Source of the DNA: Callaeas wilsoni
Taxonomy: Eukaryota; Chordata; Aves; Passeriformes; Callaeidae
NCBI GenBank assembly: GCA_013398955.1
Contig: VWPU01008511.1
Location: 1-64,000, forward strand
Direction: 5' to 3'
DNA length: 64,000 bases
Below the pieces are notes generated by a model that was not told the DNA's origin, ran no database searches, and was given only the letters and a program-made list of their open reading frames with translations. The translations under genes and the position numbers were made by a program. Numbering within the stretch: position 1 is the stretch's first letter; each line of letters begins with the position of its first letter. Positions 49,385-63,117 of this stretch are shown one piece after another.

Positions 49385-51972
49385 GTAATATTGACTGTAC
49401 TTCTTTCAGAGATCTTCCCTTCTCTTGCAATCAAATAAAATTGTCATGAATGAAGCACATAAAGTTTCTATATTATGTATGAACAGCTGAAATACAAAGA
49501 GGTTAAACCATTTGCTTGATGTCTTTACAAAATCAGGGTTGAAATTACTTCATGGATCAAAATATAAATGTCCTTTACTCCATTTCTTTGGAGAGAGGGT
49601 TTGTTCTTTTTTTCCTACAGAATGCCTTGCAATGCCTTCCTGGAGTCATACGCATAACAGTATGGCACTTCTTCCACCATATTAATCAAGTATCTGCTCT
49701 AGAGCTACACTGGTTTTTGTGCTCTACAGTTAAACTGTGATCATCTTACTGTGTCTTCAGTGACCTGGATTTTGAGCAGATCATCATTTTAGGATGATAC
49801 TAGCCCTATTCTGAAGGCTAGTAAGCATGTGTTTTTGTTACTTTATACAAAGTGGACTAGGGTCTTTCAGGCACTTCTTCTTGTCACATTTCTTGAACTA
49901 TAAACATTGCTGTTTGTTTAATATATATAAAAAAAGCTGTTTAGTATTACAGGGTTCCTGAAGGAAGCATTAAACCAGGGCTCTTCATTTCAGCACTGGA
50001 GTGAATTACTATGACTTAGAGTTTTTTATTTTTAAACATTGAAGTGCTTTCCTGTAGTATCAAAGTGTGCTTTCAGTGTCTCACTTGTGCACAGAGCCTG
50101 GAGCTGAAAACAGCATTCTTATTTTATAAGGTATGGACAGGAACTTGGTGCTCTGAACTGCGTCCCTTCACCTCGCTGCACCATCTCTGACTCCATGCCT
50201 CATTTTCTCCTCCCTCTCTCCTCCCAGGAAACTCATCAGTCCTGCAGAAACTTAATTTACCATACTAATATGTACTTGATGGACAGCTGTGAGTCACTGT
50301 AGCTGGGTGTGAATATCTCAAAAATTAAAGGGGACGCATTAGAGTGGACCATGGCGCTCGCAGCCCGGCATTGCCTGTGTCAGCCTGCTCCATCTGCTTG
50401 TGGTGTGCTGAGATGGCAAATCACTGTAACCACTGCCACACATGCTGCTGTGGGAAGCTATAGCTATGCAGGTAATGAAACATTAAATGCTTTTTCAGGG
50501 TACTGTGAAATGGAAAAGCATTTCGGTGCTCTGTTAGTTATCAAATCAAACACAGTTTGTCGACATTAGTTGACATTCCAGTCAGATTTTTACTACTCGT
50601 AGTCTGAACACTTCCAGTACCTTGGGATATCAACTTTCTTTTTCTTCAATAAGAGTAAATTTCCATCTTTTCATGTTTAATTAAGGCTCATAGGAATAGA
50701 CTATTTGCACTGACAAACCTAATGATTGCCGAATTGAGATGACTTACTGCTACCTGGCATGAGAATTAGGTAACTATCTTAATTTTATATTCAATCACAA
50801 ACAAAGCAAAATGAGAAAAACATATGGTTTGGAAGATAAAGTCATCAAAAGAAGGAAAATTAGACAGAACGAGATTTTGCCATTTTACTAAAATATGTAT
50901 GAAACATTCCCAGAAAAGTGTGGTGTGAATCCACCAGGTTAAGAAGATGCGAAGGTTGGCTGTCTGGTGGCATGAATAGCCCAGAACTGAACATGAGGCT
51001 CTGAATAAAATCTCCCCGTAGTCCAGAGAAAGAGCAGTATATACAAAAGTGTAAATGAATACTGCAGTTCGCTTCAAAGTGAATATCAATTGAGGGTTAT
51101 TTCCATGTTAACAGAAATTAAAAATTCTTATGTCATTAATTGAAGTAAAATTGTATATGGACCTTTTCATCAGCTTTCAGAAGAAGTATATTGAATTATG
51201 AAGTTTTCTAGGTGTCTCTAGAGGTCCCCTTTCATTCGATAGGATATACCCTAGGATTGCTGTTATCCCTTACTAGGAGATTACGCACCTCTAAGCATAC
51301 TTATGACTCTTTACAGCTTTCTTTGACAGATAGTCTCTAGTTTGCTCCTCCCTGTCAAACCCACCGGGCTAGGAGATGGATGAAGCCCTATTCCAAGATA
51401 CATGAATCTTGGCTGTGTGATTCCTGTCCCTGGTGCTAATACCAGATACACAGGGACTGATCAAAAGGAACAGTCCTTGAATTTGCTTTTGTGTTCGCAG
51501 GCTCCAGCTTGTACTGCTAATGTCCATGCTGGCTGTACCTGTGTCCTTCTTCTAAATACCTTCTTGGTTCTGAAAAACCTTAATTGTGTTGGTGTTTATT
51601 AGTGGTAGCAAATACAGTGCCTAATTTTATGTGTTGGTGAGATAATTATAGCTTAGAACATTTAACTGAAATGATGGAGTTGTTTAAGAATGGATCAATT
51701 AAAACAAGAAATTTTGTTGTGAAACCTCACAGGACATCACAGGTATGCAGAGGAATTTAAGAGATGTACTTCCTCCTAGCATGAATCTGTTTTCGCCAGA
51801 ATAAACTCCAGCCAGCTGTTTTTCATCAAGCTGCTAAATGCTGGTCTCTGGAAGATGATGCTCTTTGGATGTGGTCCTGGTGAAATGCAGACGTCCTTAT
51901 CTTCCTTCTGAGCCTCTCTATCCACACACACACGCCTTAGCCCTGGCAGGAAAGGGTGGAGGTGTGAAATCA

Positions 51973-52026
51973 CTGCTTCCCATCTACCTTCTGCTTCCCA
52001 CTTACCTTTTGCTTCCCATTTGCCCT
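51973..52026 (+). repeat. Three-copy 18-bp tandem repeat
   Basis: CTGCTTCCCATCTACCTT, CTGCTTCCCACTTACCTT and TTGCTTCCCATTTGCCCT in direct tandem, a small minisatellite. The pyrimidine-rich units keep a short frame open with a repeated LLP pattern, which is not a real protein. Confidence 0.85.
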
Positions 52027-52476
52027 CTCTCCCACACCTTGGCAGGTCAGGTGCTGTCCCCTGTGCTCAATTAACAATCCTAATTTCATTCAGGAGGAAA
52101 ACACATCTCCTTTCCTCAGGGTCCAATTTCTATGTTTCAGTACAAAGCATCTTCAGCACATTGAGTCATATATTACATGTGGGTTGACACACGTGCTACA
52201 AATATTATATACACAGATTAAGCTTCTTGATTAGGACAAGTGATTTAGGTGGCAATCACTTCTGAGCTCACAGTTGCTTAGTAATGACCAAATCCCACAG
52301 TTTTCTTGGAGGAATACAGATGTAGCATATCTAGAGCCACAGAAAGATACAGCTGAGCATCAGCTTCAGAGTAATGATATTGTACAATTGTTATCATGTC
52401 ATCTCTTCTGTTGCATATTTGTACAGAACAAGGAATGTCTTAACACTATTTATTACTCTTAGAAGTCAAAATCCCA

Positions 52477-52530
52477 ATATTTTATATTTTATATTTAAAT
52501 ATTTTAGATATTTACTTCTTTTTAAATATA
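52477..52530 (+). repeat. AT-rich low-complexity tract
   Basis: TATTTTATATTTTATATTTA and similar sequence with almost no G or C. Confidence 0.65.
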
Positions 52531-55500
52531 ATTTCCATACATGACATTTGTTTGGTTGATTGTGTTTTTCTAAAACAAAGTAATACTTCAGATAACACCT
52601 GGACTGAAAAAGGTACATTTTCTGAGTTCTACTATGTTGTGGTTCTTAAAAGCCCAGCAAGAAAACTGTGGTTAAAGCCTAGAACATGATACTGAAAATT
52701 GCAGTTTATAAAAGAAATAATCATATTTAATTGTAAAGGTGCTATATTAGTCCTGGCTTGAAGAAGCAATTATTTATCTGTTGATTAGTTCTTGCTACAA
52801 TTAAATACAGTATATGACAAGGGAAACTCAACAAATTAGTGGCCTTGTGTTAGGATTGCTTACTCAGTGCCACAAATTAGCCCCTATGGTGTATTAGTCT
52901 ATCCACTCATTAATTTTTAAGATTCTTTTCCCCAGAAGTTTTTCTGTATAGCAGGAAAATGGTGTTTAATGGATCTGAGGTTATTTTCACAGAGACATAA
53001 ATTCTGGGGTTATTCTAATGTATGGCCAAGAATTTTAAGAATAAGGATATTTCTGCTTCCTGTATCTGCTACCCTGGGGTGTCTTTGAAACATGAAAAAT
53101 CATGAGCAAGAGCACATGCTCTGAAACAATCTGGAAGGAAACCATATTTTCATCCTCAGAAAATTTAGTTTCTCATACAGAAAATCACCAGCAGGTCCAC
53201 AGCAATAACACTGAGTAAAAAAATACTGCTAACAAAAGGTAAATGCTGGTCTTTGTACCCAGCAGTTTCTTTTAAAGTGATGTACCTCTTTGTTACTTCT
53301 CTGTAAGAATAATAACATTTTGCCAAAGAAATGAAATCTGTTTCCAAAGAATGAATCGAACACATTCAGTATAAAAATTACATTAACTTGTAGCCAAATT
53401 TATTAAAGATACAAGATTCAACATTATTAATTTGGCACACAAGATTCTATTAATTCTATAGAAGTGGACTATCTTGTGGGAAATTAGCTCTTGAGCTCTA
53501 TCCAGCAGGCAATTGTCAGTGGGAGAGAAAAAAAAACTGTATTCTGGCTGCTCAAGGCTGGAATTTTTTTACTGCACAGGCACAATAAATAGTTTTTGCT
53601 AGAAATAAAGAGGCTGCCAAATCAACCTATCTGAATAAAAAGTATGTTGTGCTTTACACATGGGAAAAGTGCTCCAGAACAGTTAATCCCTACGAAAACA
53701 TTATCCCTGGATTATCACCAGTAGTACTTGCCTTCAGGCAGTTTTCAGTTATTTGTTTCCATTTTCTATACATGTACCCAGTGTTTTTATTTCCACGTGA
53801 CTGTTCATCTCAATCACTTTCTTTGCTCTCATCTATTCTGGGCTCGTGCGTGTGCATCTTACATGTTGCCAGAGTACTTTGGGCTATATTTATGTTTCCA
53901 GATTCATAGAAATATTGTTCTACATATAATGCTGTGAAAGCCAGTACATAGTCCTAAAAGGACCACTGATTTCTGTGGAATGGCCCATGTCACTGCAAAG
54001 TACATCAGTGGACCAGAACACTTGGTATCTTTTCTCCTTCTCTTTTGTGTAGACACGATATAAAAATTCCGTGGTAGTCCTGTATGTGGGTGGTGTGAGT
54101 GAGTTCACGTAGCTCACCAGCTGAAGAAGCCTCACACGGGTTTTATTGCCAGCACGTTGGTGTAATAGCCGGGCCAAGGGACAGCTGAAGTCGAGTTGCT
54201 GTGCAGACAGGATGTCTTGGAGCCAAAAGTAAAACAAAGGGGAAAAGAAACTCTTTACAAGAAATGCAGTCCCCAGTCACTGTGTGGATCGCTCACTGTG
54301 TAAGCAAAGGGAGGGGTAACAGTGCATGTCACATCCACGGTGGAGTGGAAGCATTATGGTGGAGGGAGTTTGACCAAAGTGAGAATTGTTCTTTGATATA
54401 ATCCATGATGGATTAAAAACGTGCTTTTTTTTTTTTAATTGCCAGAACTCATTTATTGCGTTAAAGCCTCAATTCTTGCTATCTTGCTATCCTAAATTCA
54501 CAAAATGCAATATAATGAAAAAATAAATGTTTTCCTCCTGAAGGAACAAAGTGCCCTCCTTCTTCCTGGAGTGCACCAGAAGATGCAACCTTGGCATCTC
54601 CAAACTCCTATACGATCCTGGCTGTCAGGCACGTGGAATTTCAGATGCATCCCCGTCTTTTTCTTAACCATAATGTGCTATTCTTTCTTCTCAGCTAGCT
54701 CATATCCTTCTCCCCTAGGGCACTGGCTAGATGAGTGGGAAGCCTGATGGGATGTCTGTACCTCTGTCCTTTTCTTCTCCAGCTTTTGAATTTCTGCAAA
54801 GTCGGCTTTGTGACTTCAGCATAATGAGAAGCTTGCTGTTAATTGTGCTCATTCAGCCTGCAACTGGGGGCTGGTCATTTTATTTTCATTTGTCTCTTGC
54901 CTTACTTCTAGACAAGGGTAGTCCAATATCAGAAAGCCAGCCCGATCCTTTATGCAAAGGAGAACCTTATAGCTGGAAACTTTTCTAAAATATAAGTCTA
55001 CAAGCTCTGGCAAAATGCTGCATAGCAAAGCAAAATGAATGGGCATAATTAAGTGTTTGTTATTCATTGTTAATGGTGCTGAGAAACACTTCAAGAAAAG
55101 GAACTATCCAGACTCTATTACCTGAACTAAAATGAAATGTCTCCAGAAAGATTTTTGAAATGCCTTCCTTTTAATCTTTGAACATATAAATTTCTAATTT
55201 ATGAAACCACAGATTGGGGGGGAGGGGTCATTCTTTGTATTTTTTAAATTTTTTAAACTATTTTGGGAGTAATGCAAGTTATATACATGGTGGTATCAAA
55301 CAGTATAGGCTTGAGAAATTAAAGTAAATTTAAAAGAGAAGAAACTGAGGTTGGGTAAATGTAAACTTGCTGCAGACTCTGGAAGATTTAAAATTACATT
55401 TATTTTTATAAATCTGAAGAGTTTAAAAATTAAGACAGATTATGACGATTATGTTGGCAGGAGGACATTACCTAGACAAGCCATTCCATATTTAAGGTTA

Positions 55501-56218
55501 TACATCTATAATAAAACACATGGTTGTGAGAAGACCTGCAGTGCAGCCTTTAGATAAGGTTGTAATAAACAGATTGAATAGCCAATGGTCCTGCTCAAAT
55601 CCATGGGAGATCTGACACCTTCTGAGAGAGCAAGGTTTGGCTTATTTTACCAGTTTCTTGTTTTATAACATATTAAACACTGGGAAAGAATGACAAATGG
55701 CCCTATGGCTAGTTTTTTTGTGATGAAAATATGGTCACCTCTTTTTGTCTCTTGTATGGAAATTCCTTCTCTCTTGGTAACTCCCACAAGCAAATAAGCC
55801 ATTACCAAGCTGTTCCTGAAGTGATAAACAATATCTGGAAGCAGAGAGAAGATGATGCTGGATTGGGCACTCCTGGGAACTCCCATTCAAGCCATTGTGG
55901 TTTTTTTCAGTTCATTGGCCAAACAAATCAGATTACCACATCTGTTTAGCCAGATGGTCTTTCTAGTGTCATGAGGAAAGTGCAGTCAAAATACTATCTA
56001 TAACTAGCACAAGGATTGCATTGGCAACTTGATGCAGAAAAGGAGTTACATTAGCAAAAACCCCTATTCATGGCATTTGGTGGCAATTTCCTTTTCTAAC
56101 TGGCAAACGAACTGAGCACCATGTCCAGCCATGGTTTGGGTAGGTGGAATCCATCCTGCTGAGTAGAGCCATGATTTGTTTCTGGATTGCAAGGTGAACG
56201 CTAATCTATTAATATTGG

Positions 56219-57078
56219 AATCATAGAATCATAGCATTGGTTGGGTTGGAAGGAATCTTAAAGATCATCCAGTTCCAACCTGTCTGCCATGGGCAGGGAT
56301 GCCATTCTCAAAATCAGCTTGTTCAAAGCCTCATCCAGCCTGACCTGGAACACTTCCAGGGATGAGACATCCACAGCTCTTCTGGGCAACCTGTGCCAGT
56401 GCTTCACTACCCTTACAGTAAAGAATTTCTTCCTAACATCTAATCTAAATCTGTCCTTTTTCCGTTTAAAACCATTGTTCCTGTCCTGTCACAATCTGCC
56501 CATATAAAAAGTCCTTCTCCCTCCTTTTTATAAGCCTCCTTTAAGGTACTGAAAGTCTGCTATAAGGTCTCCCCAGCTCCTTCCCTTCTCCACGCTGAAC
56601 AGCCCCAATTCTCTCAGCCTGTCTCCACAGGAGAGGTGCTCAGCACTCGGAGCATCTTTGTGGCTTCCTCTGGACTTGCTGTCCACGTCCTTTACACATC
56701 CACATCCTTCCTGTGCTGGGGACCTCAGAGCTGGATGCAGCACTACAGGTGGGGTCTCAAGAGAGCAGAGCAGAGGGGCAGAATCCCCTCCCTTGCCCTG
56801 CTGCCCACGGGGCTTTGGATGCAGCCCAGGACACAACTGGCTTTCTGGGCTGTGGGCTCATGTCCAGCTTTTCATGCACGAGAACCACTAAGTTCTTCTC
56901 CACAGGGCTGCTCTCAGTGAGTTCTTTTCCCAGTCTGTGTTCATATCTAGTGTTGTCCCAATCCATGTGCAGCACCTTGCATTTGACCTTAATGAACTTC
57001 ATGAGGTTCTTTTGGGCCCACTTCTCAAGTTTGTCCAGGTCTCTCTGGATAGCATCCCATCCTTCTGTTGTGTCTTCT
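56219..57078 (-). mobile_element. CR1 LINE, longest fragment in the window
   Basis: Starts with the doubled antisense terminus AATCATAGAATCATAGCATT. It continues through GTTCCAACCTGTCTGCCATG, CATCCACAGCTCTTCTGGGC, CACCCTTACAGTAAAG-like 3' UTR sequence, and then the reverse transcriptase C-terminal region. Minus-strand pieces such as [16 protein letters not shown] (near 56,950-57,002) and DRLRELGLFSVEKG (near 56,580-56,630) are in different frames, so the ORF is broken. It ends near GGTCTCTCTGGATAGCATCC, where the 5' truncation falls. About 860 bp; the intact 8-bp terminal repeat suggests a younger copy than most here. Confidence 0.95.
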
Positions 57079-58199
57079 ATTAATCTCAGCCTGATCTGCT
57101 TGATATATCATCAGATCTTTATTTGTTTGTTTATTTTTCCAGCAGTTGCCAACAAAAGAATATTGTGTATATTTTGGGTTCATTAGACTACTTCTCTTTC
57201 TTCTCTTCTGCTTGATCCACTCTACAAACATTATTGCTATTAGGTCTATCCTACATAACTAAAAAAGAAGGAAACTATCTTTCCGACTAAAAAGAAATTA
57301 CATGAGATCCTTTTCCAAGTTATTATTTGGTTATTTATGGCCTTATAAGGAAGATTCACCCAGAGGATGATCAAGCTGTGGTTGACTTCTAAGAATTTGC
57401 AGTGACTAGCTGTTTGTGATGGAGCCAATTGAACATTCAATGTTGAATGGCAATTTTGTACAATTAATAAAGTGGATTTTGTCCCTATAGACCTTGAAAA
57501 TTCCAGTTATTATAGGAGAAGTGCATGGGATTTGGCTACTAGTGGAGAGCAAAGGCACTTCCAGAGGGAAATTATCTCATTACAAGATAGATGTATGAGA
57601 GACATGGCAGAAATCATTCTTGGAAAGAACCTATCTACCTGTATCTAAAGGGTGCCAGTGAGCTGTTAGATGTCTAGAACTGGGAAGAGGAATCCAGACC
57701 TTGGTAAGAGGTATTTGAGAGAAAAGCAATTTTGCATAATAACAATAATTTAAAAATTATTCCAGTTGCAAACTATCATATAGATTTTATAATATTTGGA
57801 ATGTATGAGCATGTTTTATATCAAGATCTCAAAATGTCTTTTTAGAAAATGGTAAAAATCACAGAGATAGTTTTACATCACACATTCTTTATCTTTTTGT
57901 TGTTGTTAAATTCAAGTATCCACTGTGGTCATTGAAAAGATTTTCTTTCCCTTTGATGGAAACAAAATCAAATCCTGTGGACTCAGATGGACAAAGGGAA
58001 AACAGAAGCTGGGATACATGGAAAAAAGTCTGCTTTTAGGCATTTGTAAACTATTTATTTGCTTAGCTTAGAGCATATTCATGATGAAAAAAAAAAGATT
58101 GTTTCTGACTTTTTATTAGTTTTGTGATAATTACAATAATTACTTTAAAAGTCAAAACCCAGGAAATTCTAAATGAGACAGTATAATTATAATATATAA
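57079..58199. other. Intron 2 segment, nothing recognised
   Basis: AT-rich intron between the long CR1 and a SINE-like relic. No gene or repeat recognised. Confidence 0.5.
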
Positions 58200-58285
58200 C
58201 CATAATAATGCTTCCTTCCATTCCTCACTTGGGTATTGTGAGGCTTAATTAGTTAATGTTTGTACAGCAGTAAAATGCAAAACAC
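58200..58285 (+). mobile_element. Probable ancient MIR/L2-like SINE or LINE relic
   Basis: ATAATAATGCTTCCTTCCAT, CCTCACTTGGGTATTGTGAG, GCTTAATTAGTTAATGTTTG and TACAGCAG follow the order of the 3' half of MIR (…ATAATA… CCTCA… GTTGTGAGGATTAAATGAG TTAATA… TGTAAAGC). Such relics predate birds and are sparse in avian genomes. Identification is by pattern only. Confidence 0.5.
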
Positions 58286-60527
58286 CGTAAAAGTATCAAG
58301 CATTTTCCTGTTTCGGTTCTTCAGTATAACCAATTATCTTTCATAAGGTTTTTGAAGGGGATAATTTTAAAAAGATCTCTGTAAACCAAACTGTATTTTA
58401 TATCTGTCTTGCTGGGAGATGGAGTGGCAAATCAGTGTTTAATTGCATCAGTATTTCACATGAGCCTGCTGACACTGTGACAATGGATTTGGCCTAGAAA
58501 TATTTGTTGATTATCATATTTCTGGGCCGTGCAACAAAATTAAAGTGTTCTCATGGGAGCCAGAGACACAGCTGATGAAAATGAATAGAAAATGAGTATC
58601 ACAAGCTGACAAACCATCATACTTAGAAGGGAGAAAAAAAATCACGAATAAATAGCATTCCGTTGAAATAAATAAAACCTTTTGTCAAATATTTAGAATA
58701 GGAAAATCTGTTATTTCTTCCTTTTCCTGTACAGAGTTCAGGGAAGAAAAACAATCTTGTGCCATGTATAAATATGCAATGTATAAACAACAAATGGAGA
58801 TAGAACTCAGGGAATGTGGCACTATAGAGCAAAATATGAAGTTTTAAATTACCTTTAGGTCAAAGAAGTCCTGAACAAGATCTATGTATCAAAACAACTG
58901 TTTTACAGACTGTAAGAATCAGTCTGAGTTGGTGGTGGAAATAGACATAAATTAATTTTCAGGAGATTATTTGCACCTCTGGGGATGATATGCAGAGTCT
59001 GTCAGTTAAAATCCGGGGTGTTCTCCAATAGATCATTGATTATTTAGTCACCCTCATCTCTGCCATTGAGCTTCAGCACAGAGTCAAGGGTTGGGATTAA
59101 TTTTGCCATCTGAAGGCTGTTTTGTTATTTAGGCTGCACTAGAGTCAGTGGAAAGACAGATGTAGTTCCATGGGTTTATTCATTTTCTCTGCCTTGTGCA
59201 GAACCACTTTTCTTTCTTTCTTTAATAGCTGATGGACCAAAGGAGAATTCTCAAAGGAATTAACCTAACTATAAACCTCTATTTTTCAAAGAAATTAATG
59301 ATGTTATGGAAGTACAATTCTCCTTTCACTATAGAGGGATTGTCATGTTTCATAGCTGTCTTTTAGACGTAGACAAATTAGATGCAAATCAGATGAATTG
59401 CACGAGGCGTATGGGCTCACCTCTCAACATGTTACATGCCAGCAATGCAGAAAGTACTGAAGTACATGTAGAAAGGGACAGCTCTCATCAGTGACTGGGG
59501 TCATTCTCAAGTTCATTTGTTTCAGTTTGGAGACCAGTTTAGCTTCCATTCTACTGCTGGTACCACAGAATTAAGAAGCTTAAGTTGTAATTTGCATGTT
59601 TCTGTGAGCACGTGGATCTGCCAAATGCAGATTAAAACAGGGGTTTTTTTCAAGCAAAGATGGAGTGCTAAGCAGTTGGCTTTGGATCCACATTGACACT
59701 TGGATCAATGCTTTTTAAAATAAGAGTTAATGAAAACATTTAGAAAATAAGAAGTCCCAGTTCTATAAAGATGGTGAAAGTTCTGCAGTTGACTTTTGTG
59801 AATCCATTATTTCATTCATTGAATGAAATGGAGACTGGCCTATTTTATGGCAATCATATGATGGTTAAAATACTGGAATAATCAATATGTAAAAGCAATC
59901 ATAATTAAATATCGACTCTTGGTTTTTTAGCCTCAGTCTCTATTACTTGTGTCAGGCCAGTTGGATTTGTATTCAAAACTGTATTTTGCTGGAAAGAATT
60001 TTTCAAATCTAATAGTGCCACTTACTCCGCTCCCAGACGATTTATAAACATCCGCTTTTAGCAGGCAAAGGCTTTCCACTTTTGTAACCGCGAGAATTTC
60101 CATTATTGCATTTGCATGTGCCTCAGCTGCTGCTAAGCAACAGGGCTGTTACCTGCCAAAGCTTGGAGTTAAATCCCAGATCTGTAAAGAGGATGGATAG
60201 AAACACAGATGTATAATGTACTTAAAATAACAAGTGAGGAATGTGTTTTTGGAAATATGTAGAAATGTGGAGGTATAAGAAGAATACAATTCCATTCTAG
60301 AAATATGTGAATAAGGGTGATAGAATGTGTTAGAGAAAGTTAAGAAAATCAATCAATTTATTATATTTTGGTGCTTTGTTCTTGGAAACACACTGTGGTC
60401 AGACTGATTTTGCTTTGCCAAACCTTACCAAGAAGTGTTAGGTATATATGCAAAATTGGATAATGGGGAGTAAGGAATAGGGAGAACATCACCAAGAAAA
60501 TTTAATTTAATGCAGATAATATTTCTA
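58286..60527. other. Intron 2 segment, nothing recognised
   Basis: AT-rich intron with a 21-bp palindrome at 59,809-59,829. No gene or transposon recognised. Confidence 0.5.
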
Positions 60528-60582
60528 AATCATAGAATTGCCTGGGTTGGAAGGGATCTTAAAGATCATTTAGTTCCAACCA
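60528..60582 (-). mobile_element. CR1 LINE 3' end, very short
   Basis: AATCATAGAATTGCCTGGGT, TGGAAGGGATCTTAAAGATC and ATTTAGTTCCAACC are the last 55 bp of an antisense CR1. The rest is missing. Confidence 0.88.
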
Positions 60583-63005
60583 AGTTTGCTTCATTGTATT
60601 TTGCACAGTGATTTTGCTTCTTCTTTTAGAAACAAATGTATTTATATTTGGATAAGAAATGAGTCAGTCTCAAGTGCTTTTCAAAGGCTTCATTGGCGTT
60701 CTTTTCCATCAGTGTTTTTGGTGTCGGCTTTGACTTGGGTGAGACTGTTTCTAAGAAATGGTTTGGATGTTAAAAATGCTGTTGCAGTTAATGGCATTAG
60801 CATTTAAGTCTAAGGGTGCATGATCAGCAGTGTTGTACCAACACAAGGCATAAAGATGGTCTTTACCCTGCAAAATAGTCTGCTTTGGAAGAGGAGGCGG
60901 TGCATAGAGGGGAACAGACCACGAGAATAAATGTGAAGAGTGAAACAACACCAAGAGCCGCAGAAATCACAACCCAAATGCCAGCTGCCTAAATGTCAAG
61001 CCTTGCATAGCGACAGAGACTTCAAGGAGACATTTTGAAAAGGAGGAACTACCCTGCAGTGGGAGGAACGCGTAATGCTGCTTGCTACGAAACTGAAATT
61101 GGTAACAGGCAACATCCGCTGCTTGAAGGAAGACCCAGTCTGCATTTGTGCCTTGGTACAGTGGAGAAAGAGGTACCATGAAGGCTGCAGTTGAACTGAC
61201 AAGACAGGCAAATGCATTCTGCAGCAGTTTTGGCATGGTGGGAAGACAAATTTCGTAGGACAGAGAAAATTTTCAATGAGCAAGTGCAAACTGTTTGGAT
61301 AGTGAAAGTGACAGATTTTCACTATGGTCAACAGAAGCAGAAGTTCTTTATTCTCCTCTAAAATTTGTTCATATGTGTCCCTAGTTTTGAAGGCATTTTA
61401 TAATTCCTTAAGACATTCCCTCCTGTAGAATAACACTATATGGCAAGTAACACATCTGTCTTTATTAAAGCATTTAAGAGATGTTTGGTTACACTTTCCT
61501 GCACTTCAAGACAGAGTTTGATGAGACTATAACATCATAAAATGTCATTTTAGCCAGGCAGTTTATGCAATAAATTCCTTATTCTTGTGTTCCCTTGGTT
61601 GTCTTGAAACCACCGTATATACATGCAATCCCTTAGCAATACTGTTGTAAGAGACAAAGCATTTTCACGTGTACTGCTTGTACTTTGGTACACACTGCTT
61701 TACTAACAAAACTGTTGAAATGGGACAACAAAACTCTTGTGACATTTGGGGCGAAGCATTTAGACTGTGAAAAACATTGAAACAAAATTCTATGCAGGAA
61801 TAAAAAATATACACATTTATGGCTGGGCACAATAAGACTAGAAGAACTGGATTTTTAAATAATTCCAAAAAATTTGGATTAGTTTATCTTTTTATAATAA
61901 AATCACACTATTTTTAGAAGAAAAAAGGCAAATGACATGGGAAAAGTGACATACAAAATTCAGATTATATCAATGGTTCAACCTGACTGAATAAATTTTT
62001 TTCCTTCAGCACTCAGATAACTGTGTCCCATTTTGCTATATTTCACCTGTCAGAATCACTAGTATGAATTCTGAAATGTATCCATTGCTATTTATGTATT
62101 TACAGTCTGCTGGGGAAGAGTCAACACTGAGTATTCTTTCCTTACCTCTTAGAGGTGTCTGATGGGGTAGATGGACATCTGTGTACAGATAATCTAGTTG
62201 ATACCATTTCCTTGACTTTCCAAAGAATATAGCAAAGACCTTCACCAGATTGAAATTAGTGTCTCCTAGATTGTTTATAGAAAAGTTATTGAAAAGAGGT
62301 AAGAATTCTCCCTAGAATCACCAAGAACAAGGATATCTCTACTGACTGCAGAGGAACTTTGAGAAACAAGTACACCTCAGATAACCCCAGACTTTCAACT
62401 ATTCACTTTAACATCTATATGAGGTCTTTAACTGGATTTTCTGGATTTCTGTGCCTCACAATACTTTATTTTTTTTTTTACTATATTATGTTAATACTGT
62501 TTTGAAGGGCAATGTACTCTTAGCCTTAACTTTTGTTTTCTAAGGATATCTTTAAAGCTGTAAGGAGAAGCCATGGTTGTCTCATTAGAAAACCTTACTG
62601 CTATTCTAAGAGCAGTAATTGCTATCTCACAGAGTATGGCTACCTTTTTGTTTTCTCATGTCTATTATGATTCATTAAGGAGGATTATTTTACATCTTGA
62701 ATGGCAGCCCCTGAAGGTGCCAACCTGAAGTACTTGGAATAAAGAGATTGTGTCATCAGCACCAGTGGAGAAAAACCATGGGAAGAAAAATAAATCTCTA
62801 AATATTTTGATTATTCCTCCACTTCCAATGAATGTTCTCACCTTCACTCACATGTTTTAACTTAACTGAAGGAATTTGAGCTAATGTACCCAGGGAGAAG
62901 TTGAAATACAAGATGGGGCTGAGGATAAATAGGATCATGGGTCACAAATAAAAGACTTGTAAGCAAAAAAAAAAAACAAAACCAAAAGAGCCCAAAAAAA
63001 AGTCA
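60583..63005. other. Intron 2 segment, nothing recognised
   Basis: AT-rich intron ending in an A-rich tract at 62,967-63,001. A slightly GC-richer stretch at 60,960-61,250 is unclassified. Confidence 0.5.
62967..63001 (+). repeat. A-rich simple sequence
   Basis: Twelve A, then CAAAACCAAAAGAGCCC and another A run, directly before a CR1 fragment. Confidence 0.7.
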
Positions 63006-63117
63006 TGTAGACATGGTGCTTAGGGATGTGATTTAGTCGTGATCTTGCAGAGTTAGATTAATAGTTGGACTTGATGATCTTAAGGGTTTCTCCCAACCTA
63101 AATGATTCTATGATTCC
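63006..63117 (+). mobile_element. CR1 LINE 3' end, short
   Basis: GTAGACATGGTGCTTAGGGA, TGTGATTTAGTCGTGATC, TAATAGTTGGACTTGATGAT and CTTAAGGGTTTCTCCCAACC, then the terminal ATGATTCTATGATTC. The last 110 bp or so of a sense CR1. Confidence 0.9.

Larger units (their letters stand above)
45193..56218. other. Intron 2 segment with short tandem repeats only
   Basis: About 11 kb of AT-rich intron. It contains a three-copy 20-bp repeat (46,352-46,424), a GA microsatellite (49,353-49,384), a three-copy 18-bp tandem repeat (51,973-52,026) and an AT-rich tract (52,477-52,530). A minus-strand frame of 105 codons at 53,920-54,237 overlaps a somewhat CpG-richer patch but matches nothing I recognise. Confidence 0.5.

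Noticed and set aside
53920..54237. 105-codon minus-strand frame in a slightly CpG-rich patch
   Set aside because: No motif recognised. It could be an old pseudogene fragment, but nothing in the sequence supports that.
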